Assembly (NCBI GenBank): GCA_034430835.1
Contig: DAOUDX010000044.1
Location: forward strand, 1-7,593
DNA: 7,593 nt
Reading direction: 5' to 3'
Origin: JAFGED01 sp034430835
GTDB lineage: Bacteria; Chloroflexota; Anaerolineae; B4-G1
Position 1 is the first letter of the stretch. Every line of letters starts with the position of its first letter. The notes beneath the pieces were generated by a model. The model was not told where the DNA came from. It worked only from the letters and a program-made list of their open reading frames with translations, and ran no database searches. Below are positions 1 to 5,316 of the stretch, piece after piece. A program made the translations under genes and the position numbers.

Positions 1-644
1 CGCAGGCCGGTCACGAGCAGGGTGAGGCTGATAGCCGCACCGATGATGATGGCTAGCACGATGGCCTCGACGATCAGTGGAAAGCCGGTGATGAGCCCGA
101 TGAACAGCGCCAGCTTGACGTCGCCTCCGCCCAGCGCCCCGCTGCCGAAGGCGGTGTTGCCCGCCAGTGCGGCACCCAAGAAGAACATGAACGCGATTGC
201 CCCGCCTGCCAGTGCACTCCACCACGTCATCTGCGGCGTGATGGGGCTGGCTGCGATGGCAAACAGGATGGCCGGATACATCACGGCGTTGAGGATCAGC
301 CGCCGCTCGAAATCGGTGACGAGGACGATGGCGAAGACAGCGCTGTAGATGAGGTGAAGAGGCAGCTTGATGGAGGAGCCGAGCCGCGTCCAGAGATAGC
401 CGTAGGTCACTGCCAGCACGATCTCGACCACAGGGTAGCGCAGCCTGATCGGGGCATCACAGTGGGGACATTTGGCCCGTCCGATGATGTAGGAGGGGAG
501 GGATACCCATTGCCACCAGGGGCGGGTTTGTCCACAGTAGGGGCAGCGGGGACAGGTCACCCTCCGCCGGGTGGGGAGGTCGGTCCCAAGCCGGTTGACC
601 AAGCCGCCGACGAGCAAACCCAATAGCGCGAAAAGGAAGACCAT
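1..644 (-). CDS. Type IV prepilin peptidase (A24 family), C-terminus cut by window edge
   Basis: Membrane aspartic protease that cleaves the leader of type IV pilin or pseudopilin precursors at the inner membrane. The 214 visible residues begin with a hydrophobic helix (about 3-17) followed by the family's VNRL segment. A zinc-type cysteine domain follows: C34-x2-C37, 21 residues, then C59-x2-C62, with the usual YPVVE after it. An additional Cys at 31 makes the first knuckle CxxCxxC. The two catalytic aspartates are visible as D111 (TDFERRLILN) and D175 in GGGDVKLA, the GxGD motif. About 40-70 C-terminal residues are missing compared with usual family length. The start at 644 is chosen because it puts the first helix in its normal place; an ATG ten bases upstream is in another frame. 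There is no Shine-Dalgarno, and a TATAAT box ends 8 nt before the start, so it is likely leaderless. It has its own promoter, separate from the LCP operon upstream. Confidence 0.93.
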   Translation of the reverse strand, partial: MVFLFALLGLLVGGLVNRLGTDLPTRRRVTCPRCPYCGQTRPWWQWVSLPSYIIGRAKCPHCDAPIRLRYPVVEIVLAVTYGYLWTRLGSSIKLPLHLIYSAVFAIVLVTDFERRLILNAVMYPAILFAIAASPITPQMTWWSALAGGAIAFMFFLGAALAGNTAFGSGALGGGDVKLALFIGLITGFPLIVEAIVLAIIIGAAISLTLLVTGL

Positions 645-652
645 TGGGGAGC

Positions 653-680
653 ATTATAGATTAAAACCGACAAATGACAA
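653..680 (-). promoter_or_regulatory. Housekeeping-type promoter of the prepilin peptidase gene
   Basis: On the minus strand TTGTCA (680-675) is followed by 16 nt and then a perfect TATAAT (658-653). The -35 differs from TTGACA at one base. The start ATG is at 644, only 8 nt after the -10 box, so transcription should begin at or within one base of the ATG. The intervening bases contain no Shine-Dalgarno. The -35 lies inside a tandem 7-bp repeat. Confidence 0.72.
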
Positions 681-696
681 ATGGCAAACGCCAAAT
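669..696. repeat. Tandem 7-bp repeat, four units, overlapping the -35 box
   Basis: On the plus strand four consecutive heptamers read GACAAAT (669-675), GACAAAT (676-682), GGCAAAC (683-689) and GCCAAAT (690-696). Two are identical and two differ by one or two bases. The downstream pair contains the -35 element of the prepilin peptidase promoter. It could be a slippage-generated array or a set of regulator half-sites. Confidence 0.6.
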
Positions 697-741
697 CCCC
701 TACCTTGTGGAGATTCGAGTGGGCCTCAGGGCTCGTCATGG

Positions 742-771
742 TCTCGATCGAACGGTTCGCTATCTTCGAGA
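742..771 (-). terminator. Hairpin after the LCP operon, possible weak terminator
   Basis: It lies about 10 nt downstream of the last LCP stop codon. TCTCGA (742-747) and TCGAGA (766-771) form an outer 6-bp stem. Inside it CGAAC (749-753) and GTTCG (755-759) form a second palindrome. There is no T-run after it in the direction of transcription, so it lacks the second half of an intrinsic terminator. It may instead protect the mRNA 3' end or bind protein. Confidence 0.3.
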
Positions 772-781
772 ATCCATAAGG

Positions 782-1774
782 TCACTGGGTCGAGGCGGAG
801 GCTGGCGGCGAGGAGAACAGCTCGTTGACCACGGCGTCGATCTTGTCTTGGAGCGGGACCAGAACCTGCGCGCCGCTGGGAGTGACCCAAGACTGTGTGC
901 AGCTCTCGTCTATAGCGCCCGTCGTGACTTCATCGGTGGGGACTTTGCTTGCAGTGAGGACTAGGTCGATTATCTCGCTCAGCGTCAGGTCGGTCTCGAA
1001 GGCGCCCTGGAGGGATGCCCAGAGCTGGGGGGATTGGGTGATGAGGTCGGGCAGCATATTGAGGTTCAGAACCTGATCCCGCACGGCCAGCACGATCTGG
1101 CGCTGGCGGGCGGTGCGGTCAAAGTCACCGCCAGCCGTGGCGCGGGTGCGGGCGTATTTGAGGGCCGTGGCCCCGTCCAGGTGTTGCTGACCGGCGGGGA
1201 GGTAAAAGGGGTCGTACCCGATGCCGCTGTCCGGGTAGGTCGGGTCGTAGATGTCGTAAGGCACGTCTACATCCACGCCGCCGATGGCGTCGATGATGGT
1301 GACAAAGACCTCGAAATCGATCAGGATGACGTGATCGACGGGGACACCGATGGCGTTGGAGACAGTCTGGCGGGCCAGCGCCAGACCACCTGTTCCATCT
1401 CGTTTGCCATACGAGTAGGCGGTGTTGATGCGTCCTTGCCCGTGGTCGGGGATCTCAACGTAGAGGTCGCGCGGGATGGAAAGCATCGCGATGCGTTGGG
1501 ATGTTGGGTTGAGATGGAGAAGAAGCAAGGTGTCTGTGTTGCTCGTGCCACCGGCGGCTTTGCGTCGGTCGATGCCCAAGAGAAGCACGGTGGTTGGCTG
1601 AGAATGCGCGGACGAGCCAGGCGGCAGCGGTGGTACGTAGACGGCAGGCGTGGCAGGCGCATAGTAGATGGTGGGGGTTGGGCGGTTCGAGACGTTTGCC
1701 ATTGGGCTGCAGGCTGCCAGCGCCAGCAGCCCCAGAAGTAGGATGGTCGGGGATGTCAGTCGTCGGGCTGTCAT
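782..1774 (-). CDS. LCP (LytR-CpsA-Psr) family lipoprotein, predicted glycopolymer transferase
   Basis: LCP proteins act outside the membrane and move lipid-linked glycopolymers onto peptidoglycan (or glycolipid) through a phosphodiester bond. This one has 330 residues. A short N-terminus leads to a hydrophobic stretch and lipobox LAAC (C22), then a Pro-rich linker to about residue 60. The LCP domain covers about 61-235. Family pocket residues are all present: D81 (NTDTLLLL), R102 (SIPRD), R115 (GRIN), R209 and R211 (YARTR), R220 and R223-Q224. A C-terminal region of about 95 residues, ending near a conserved C292, is shared with the upstream fusion protein, so the two are tandem paralogs. 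The start at 1774 is preferred over an in-frame ATG at 1873, because it follows GGAGGAG and gives a proper lipoprotein signal. It overlaps the preceding stop as ATGA, indicating coupling. It is probably the working enzyme of the operon; its exact polymer substrate cannot be told. Confidence 0.9.
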   Translation of the reverse strand: MTARRLTSPTILLLGLLALAACSPMANVSNRPTPTIYYAPATPAVYVPPLPPGSSAHSQPTTVLLLGIDRRKAAGGTSNTDTLLLLHLNPTSQRIAMLSIPRDLYVEIPDHGQGRINTAYSYGKRDGTGGLALARQTVSNAIGVPVDHVILIDFEVFVTIIDAIGGVDVDVPYDIYDPTYPDSGIGYDPFYLPAGQQHLDGATALKYARTRATAGGDFDRTARQRQIVLAVRDQVLNLNMLPDLITQSPQLWASLQGAFETDLTLSEIIDLVLTASKVPTDEVTTGAIDESCTQSWVTPSGAQVLVPLQDKIDAVVNELFSSPPASASTQ

Positions 1775-3027
1775 TTCTCCTCCAGCAGATCTTGGATTAG
1801 CCCCTCCATCGCCTCTGCCTGGGGAAGTAGCACCTGCTCCCCGGCAGGGGTGACGTATTCGACGGTGCAGCACGCGTCGAGGTTGGCGGTGGCGACGTCG
1901 GCGGCGGTGATGCCCGGCGTCAGCAGCGCCAGCTCGATGGCCTCGCTCAAGGATAGGTCGGTTTCCAGGCTTCCGGAGATGGTCGTCCAGAGCGTCGGGG
2001 ACTGGGCGATGAGATCGGGCAGCAGGTCGAGCCGCGTCACCCGCTCCTGTGCGGCGAGGACGATCTGCCGTTGCCGAAACGCGCGGTCGAAGCCGGGGGC
2101 CGGGACGGCGCGCGTGCGGGCGTAGCGCAGGGCAAGTGCACCATCAAGGTGCTGTTGGCCGGCAGGGATAGAGAATGGGGCGTAGCCGCCGTGGCCGTCC
2201 GGAAAGTGCACGTCGTCGATGGCGTAAAGCACGTCCACATCCACGCCGCCGATTGCGTCGATCAGTGTGACAAAGCTCTCGAAGCGTACCAAGACGGCGT
2301 GGTCCACGGGCAGGCCCAGCGTGGCCGAGATCGTTTCCCGGGCCAGCGTCAGGCCGTCGGTGCTTTCGTCTTTTTCGCCTAAGCCATAGATGCTGCCCGC
2401 GCGCGCCCGTCCGTGGCCGTCCACTTCCACGTACAGGTCGCACGGAATGGAGAGCAGGAAGGCGCGCTTTGCCTCGTGATCCAGATAAAGGAGCATCAGC
2501 ATGTCCGTCTCACTGGACGAGGCGCGCTCGCCGTCGATCCCGAGGATCAGGAGAGAGGTCTGGGACGTTGTGCGGCTATGATGTTGTCCGGGCAACAGGC
2601 CGGGCGGGAAAGACGGGCTGGCGGCGGGGGTGGGATGTGGTGTCGGCGTGCCCTTCTCCGGATCGGATGTGTTGACGGCCAACGTGTGCGCCAAACCGGC
2701 GATCCCGGCCACGAGGACGGCCAGGGCCACCAGCGTCGCTGCGTAGCGCAGGCGGGGGCGGAACGCGGCAACGAAGCGTGCCGGACGTGGCCTCTTCGCC
2801 AGCCGCTGGCTCACTGCTTCCCAGGAGCGTGCCGGTGCCATGGGGACCTGCTTTCCCGTCGCGTGCAGCGCCGTGGTCAGGCGTGTTGCCGTTTCCCCCA
2901 GCTGCTCCAGACGGGCGCGGCAGGTGGGACAGGTGTGCAGGTGGGCCTCGACCTGCTCGCGCTGCAAGGGCGGCAGGTCGTCTTCCACGTATGCCAGTAG
3001 TTGGTGATCGTTGAGATGTCTGCTCAC
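1771..3027 (-). CDS. Zinc-finger anti-sigma factor fused to an extracytoplasmic LCP domain
   Basis: A predicted single-pass membrane regulator of 418 residues. Residues 1-40 form a ZAS-type anti-sigma domain with H29-x3-C33-x2-C36 and H4 as likely first ligand; this domain would bind the sigma factor encoded just upstream. A basic stretch leads to a membrane helix at about 96-118, then a Thr/Pro linker (about 121-155) and an LCP domain (about 157-330). D175, R304, R306, R315 and R318-Q319 are kept, but the SIPRD arginine is C196 and the usual RIN is RAG (209-211). The tail ends with a CC pair at 386-387. The start is GTG at 3027, overlapping the sigma stop as GTGA and preceded by GGGAG; it puts the zinc domain at the N-terminus. 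The longer in-frame reading from 3237 lies inside the sigma gene and is rejected. Inference: the LCP part senses envelope glycan precursors rather than catalysing efficiently. Confidence 0.88.
   Translation of the reverse strand: MSRHLNDHQLLAYVEDDLPPLQREQVEAHLHTCPTCRARLEQLGETATRLTTALHATGKQVPMAPARSWEAVSQRLAKRPRPARFVAAFRPRLRYAATLVALAVLVAGIAGLAHTLAVNTSDPEKGTPTPHPTPAASPSFPPGLLPGQHHSRTTSQTSLLILGIDGERASSSETDMLMLLYLDHEAKRAFLLSIPCDLYVEVDGHGRARAGSIYGLGEKDESTDGLTLARETISATLGLPVDHAVLVRFESFVTLIDAIGGVDVDVLYAIDDVHFPDGHGGYAPFSIPAGQQHLDGALALRYARTRAVPAPGFDRAFRQRQIVLAAQERVTRLDLLPDLIAQSPTLWTTISGSLETDLSLSEAIELALLTPGITAADVATANLDACCTVEYVTPAGEQVLLPQAEAMEGLIQDLLEEK
1777..1783 (-). promoter_or_regulatory. Ribosome binding site deciding the LCP lipoprotein start
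   Basis: GGAGGAG on the minus strand ends two bases before the ATG at 1774, with its GGAGG core 4 nt away. It lies inside the 3' end of the upstream coding region. This, together with the lipobox just downstream, rules against the longer in-frame reading from 1873. Confidence 0.75.
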
Positions 3028-3611
3028 GTCGCGTCTCCCAAATGGTAGCCCAGGGCAGTCCGAGTTTCGTCTCCCAGCAGCCGGGTCAGAGTCTGAAGGC
3101 CGTAGACGACGCGCGACTTGGCCGTACTCACTGTGCAGCCGAGCGCCTGAGCCATCTCGGGATAGGAAAGCTCCCCGAAGTAGCGCAGGATCAGCGCCTG
3201 GCGTGACTTGCGTGGCACTTGATCCAGAGCTTCCCACACTGTCTGTTGCGCGCCTATCAACTCAATCGCCACGTCGGGCCGATGGGCATCTGTCTCATCC
3301 TCGAATTCGTGGCCTGTGTCTATCAGTTGCTGCAAGGAGAGCCAGTGGAAGCGCTGGCGGCGCTGCAGGTCTCGGCAGCGGCTGGTGACGATGACCTTGA
3401 GCCACGTCGTGAAGGAGGCCCGCTTCGCATCGTATCTCTCTAGGTGCTTGAAGGCGTAGATGAAGGCGTCCTGTGTCACGTCTTCGGCGTCCTGCAGGTT
3501 CTGCAAGAGCATATAGGCCAGCCGGAGCACGGCTGGGTAGTGATCGTCGTGCAACTGCCGTGCGGCGGCTTCGTCGCCTGCCAGCGCACGCTCGATTGGG
3601 TCTTGGGTCAT
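3024..3611 (-). CDS. ECF-type RNA polymerase sigma factor (sigma-70 family, RpoE-like)
   Basis: An extracytoplasmic-function sigma factor of 195 residues, the usual length for the group. Region 2 spans about 20-85 and contains the core-binding and -10 recognition helices (DAEDVTQDAFIYAFKHL at 41-57, then FTTWLKVIVTSRCRDLQRR). Region 4 spans about 127-180, with the -35 recognition helix-turn-helix in ELSYPEMAQALGCTVSTAKS. There is no region 1 or 3 and no extra C-terminal domain. Its gene overlaps the anti-sigma/LCP fusion by 4 nt, the standard layout for a cognate pair, so it is presumably held at the membrane by that protein and released on an envelope signal. The start ATG at 3611 has no clear Shine-Dalgarno, but the next Met is too far in. 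A candidate ECF-type promoter lies about 40-60 nt upstream, suggesting autoregulation. The ECF subgroup cannot be assigned by eye. Confidence 0.95.
   Translation of the reverse strand: MTQDPIERALAGDEAAARQLHDDHYPAVLRLAYMLLQNLQDAEDVTQDAFIYAFKHLERYDAKRASFTTWLKVIVTSRCRDLQRRQRFHWLSLQQLIDTGHEFEDETDAHRPDVAIELIGAQQTVWEALDQVPRKSRQALILRYFGELSYPEMAQALGCTVSTAKSRVVYGLQTLTRLLGDETRTALGYHLGDAT
3035..3039 (-). promoter_or_regulatory. Ribosome binding site supporting the GTG start of the anti-sigma/LCP gene
   Basis: GGGAG on the minus strand lies 7 nt before the GTG at 3027, inside the last codons of the sigma gene. Spacing is optimal. It supports a start that overlaps the sigma stop codon and agrees with the ZAS domain boundary. 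Confidence 0.6.
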
Positions 3612-3647
3612 TGAGCCAGCCGGTCTGTCATGATCGCTGTAACCTTA

Positions 3648-3673
3648 TACGCCATGGTGGGGGCAAAGGTTTG
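3648..3673 (-). promoter_or_regulatory. Candidate autoregulatory ECF promoter of the sigma operon
   Basis: On the minus strand CAAACC (3673-3668) is separated by 16 nt from CGTA (3651-3648). This resembles the AAC-type -35 and CGT-type -10 elements of many ECF sigma promoters, and sits in the 69-nt gap before the sigma gene. A transcript starting about 7 nt downstream would have a leader near 30 nt. TATAAG (3649-3644) overlaps the proposed -10 and is an alternative, but has no matching -35. The match was found by eye on short motifs. Confidence 0.35.
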
Positions 3674-3680
3674 GTTTCTG

Positions 3681-4589
3681 CTAGTGACTTTCCCTGCGGG
3701 TTTCAGCGGAGATGACCGAGGGCACTGCAACGCGGGAGTCTATTCTCGCTGGTCCTTTGTCGGCCTCGAGCCACAGCCCGGTGGAGTAGCCGCCGTCCAG
3801 GTTGAGCGCCACGTCGATGCCCAGGTCCGACTCGGCGAGGAAGGCGGCCAGCTCGTGGAGACTGAGATAGCCCCTGGGCGCGACGATGAGCAGAATGCGC
3901 CCGCCAAAGTCCTGGGCCACGACGGTGCGGCGGGCGGGCGTGCCCTCGTCGGCGTCGGCGGGAAAGCCCATCACGCCGCCCGGCTTGACCAGCACCGGGA
4001 ACGACATCACTCCCTGCGCCAGCGGTTCGGCAGGGTCGTAGGGCTGGTCCTTGAGCCAGCGCACGCTCACTTGCTCGTCGGCGGTGACGGCGAAGAGTCC
4101 CGCAAAGTCTCCGTAGGCAGCACCCCACTTTTTCCCGTCGCTGATGAGCAGCCCTGTGGTCTCGTTCTCCGGCGTAAAGTAGCCACTGTTGACGACTAGC
4201 AGCGGCTTTTGGAGCCGCTCCGCCCAGCCGCGCACCGTCAGGGGGTTGTCAGGGTCGTAGTGGACGCGAAAGCGCACGGCGCTGGGATCGAGTCGCATGA
4301 TGGTCAATCGCTCGTTGACGCCTGCACCGGGCGCCGTTGAGGGAGAGCCTGCCCCCACAAGCATCTGGCGCGACTCGACGCCGGGCTGCAACGGCTGCCA
4401 GCCGGTGTCGGCAGGTTCGGACGTGGGCGTGGGGCGTGACGTTGGGGAGGGTATGGGAGTTGGCGTCGGTGAGGGGGTGGGTGTGGGGGGTAGGGAGAAA
4501 AGGGTACAGCCCAACGCCAGAAATAGAATCGGGTAGGGAAGCAGGCGAGATAACCGGTTGATCGATTGGCGAGCTGGCAACTGGTGCAT
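3681..4589 (-). CDS. Lipoprotein with phosphodiester glycosidase (NAGPA-type) domain
   Basis: Predicted surface-anchored hydrolase of 302 residues. The family includes the mammalian enzyme that removes GlcNAc from a mannose-6-phosphate phosphodiester; bacterial members are thought to cleave sugar phosphodiesters. A basic start and hydrophobic stretch (about 14-27) lead to C28 in LALGC, a slightly off-consensus lipobox. A Thr/Pro/Ser linker spans about 34-58 and the domain about 90-295. Family motifs are NSGYF (134-138), an ARRT segment (219-222) and LNLDGGYST (262-270). It lies between the signalling genes (74 nt after the response regulator) and the sigma operon (69 nt before it). The start at 4589 gives the signal peptide at the right place; the open frame continues upstream to 4868 but overlaps the response regulator. 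No good Shine-Dalgarno is seen, and a 12-bp inverted repeat brackets the start. Link to LCP chemistry is inferred from position. Confidence 0.87.
   Translation of the reverse strand: MHQLPARQSINRLSRLLPYPILFLALGCTLFSLPPTPTPSPTPTPIPSPTSRPTPTSEPADTGWQPLQPGVESRQMLVGAGSPSTAPGAGVNERLTIMRLDPSAVRFRVHYDPDNPLTVRGWAERLQKPLLVVNSGYFTPENETTGLLISDGKKWGAAYGDFAGLFAVTADEQVSVRWLKDQPYDPAEPLAQGVMSFPVLVKPGGVMGFPADADEGTPARRTVVAQDFGGRILLIVAPRGYLSLHELAAFLAESDLGIDVALNLDGGYSTGLWLEADKGPARIDSRVAVPSVISAETRRESH
4473..4495 (+). other. Potential G-quadruplex motif on the template strand
   Basis: Four runs of three or more G on the plus strand (4473-4477, 4479-4481, 4485-4490, 4493-4495) are separated by loops of 1, 3 and 2 nt, which meets the usual G4 rule. 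Further G-runs lie at 4444-4457. The stretch encodes, on the other strand, the Thr/Pro/Ser linker behind the lipobox of the glycosidase lipoprotein, so codon composition alone can explain it. Confidence 0.5.
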
Positions 4590-4642
4590 TTCATCGGCTA
4601 CTAACCCGCCAGTCTGCCAGCCCTCAGTCAACCAGTTGCCAG
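4574..4642. repeat. 12-bp perfect inverted repeat bracketing the glycosidase start codon
   Basis: CTGGCAACTGGT at 4574-4585 is the exact reverse complement of ACCAGTTGCCAG at 4631-4642, with 45 nt between. In the mRNA one arm lies shortly after the response regulator stop and the other begins one base after the AUG at 4589. The start codon and all upstream leader sequence fall in the loop. A related sequence, CCAGTCTGCCAG, lies at 4609-4620, 23 nt from the matching part of the right arm. This could be an RNA element controlling translation, or an operator. Confidence 0.6.
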
Positions 4643-4663
4643 GCCGCCTTCTGCGCAGCGGTG

Positions 4664-5302
4664 CTATTGACAGTCCGTGGTTCCTTCGTCCGCGATGCGC
4701 TGCGCGCAGTCTGCCAGCTCCTGGAGCCGCTGAGTTTCCACCGAATCGCCGCGGGCGCGATCCATGTTCTCTGCCGCCTGAGTGTAGAGCCAGGCCGCGT
4801 TTTCCCACTCGTGGATGAACTCGGCGATGCGGGCAGCTTCTTCGTAGGCTATCGCTGCCAGCTCCCATTTGCTCTCGTCGATGTACTGTTTAGCCGCCTT
4901 CTCAAGATCGGCCGGACGCTGTTTGGGCAGCCGGCGCTCCGGCTCTTCCAGGACGAGTTCGATGGTCGGCAGCAACAGGTCGTGCCAGCTTGATTTGGGC
5001 AGGTACTCGTAAAAGTCCAGTTGTGCGGCGCGCGCTTCGCCTTCTAGGGAAGCGTAGCCGGTGAAGATGATCACCCTTAAGCTGGGCTGTAGCTGGCGCA
5101 GCATCGCTGCTACCTGGAACCCGTCCATCTCGGGCATCTTCATATCCAGCAAGGCCACGTCAAATGGAATCTCGCGAGCCTGTTCGATCGCCTCGCGGGC
5201 GGCGCTGGCCGCCGCGACGTTGTAACCTGCCTGCTTCAAATAGTCCTCCAGACTCTCAAGCACGAGTACGTCATCGTCCACTACCAATATTGTCGCTGAC
5301 AT
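4664..5302 (-). CDS. Response regulator: receiver domain with TPR-like helical C-terminus
   Basis: A 212-residue protein with a complete receiver domain (about 3-120). The acidic pocket is D9-D11 (VVDDD), the phosphoacceptor D53 (LLDMKMPEMDG), the switch Thr T81 (FTGYAS) and Lys K103 (LPKSS). The C-terminal part (about 128-205) is rich in Ala and charged residues and looks like two or three amphipathic helix pairs of TPR type. No helix-turn-helix or catalytic output domain is present, so output is probably by protein contact, or the protein passes phosphate on. It follows the receiver-histidine kinase by 85 nt and is presumably its partner. The start at 5302 is firm, with AGGAGGT 7 nt upstream. 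The 85-nt gap holds no convincing promoter or terminator. Confidence 0.9.
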   Translation of the reverse strand: MSATILVVDDDVLVLESLEDYLKQAGYNVAAASAAREAIEQAREIPFDVALLDMKMPEMDGFQVAAMLRQLQPSLRVIIFTGYASLEGEARAAQLDFYEYLPKSSWHDLLLPTIELVLEEPERRLPKQRPADLEKAAKQYIDESKWELAAIAYEEAARIAEFIHEWENAAWLYTQAAENMDRARGDSVETQRLQELADCAQRIADEGTTDCQ

Positions 5303-5309
5303 TAACTTG

Positions 5310-5316
5310 ACCTCCT
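5310..5316 (-). promoter_or_regulatory. Strong ribosome binding site of the response regulator
   Basis: AGGAGGT on the minus strand, 7 nt before the ATG at 5302. It is the best Shine-Dalgarno match in the window and fixes the start. It contrasts with the weak or absent sites before the glycosidase, sigma and prepilin peptidase genes. Confidence 0.8.

Noticed and set aside
457..654. Minus-strand frame from the ATG at 654 over the start of the prepilin peptidase
   Set aside because: The ATG lies on the TATAAT box and its product lacks motifs, while the frame from 644 gives a clean prepilin peptidase.
1034..1741. Long plus-strand open frame of 235 codons opposite the LCP lipoprotein gene
   Set aside because: It is the antisense shadow of a convincing LCP gene; its product has no recognisable motif and no ribosome binding site was seen.
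3028..3237. 70-residue N-terminal extension of the anti-sigma/LCP protein
   Set aside because: It lies wholly inside the sigma gene. The GTG at 3027 has a Shine-Dalgarno and starts right at the ZAS domain.
3608..3655. 15-codon upstream frame (start 3655) ending in ATGA at the sigma start
   Set aside because: No ribosome binding site precedes it, and the proposed ECF promoter would start transcription downstream of its ATG. The overlap is probably chance.
4590..4868. 93-residue N-terminal extension of the glycosidase lipoprotein
   Set aside because: Most of it lies inside the response regulator gene, and it would bury the lipoprotein signal peptide inside the protein.
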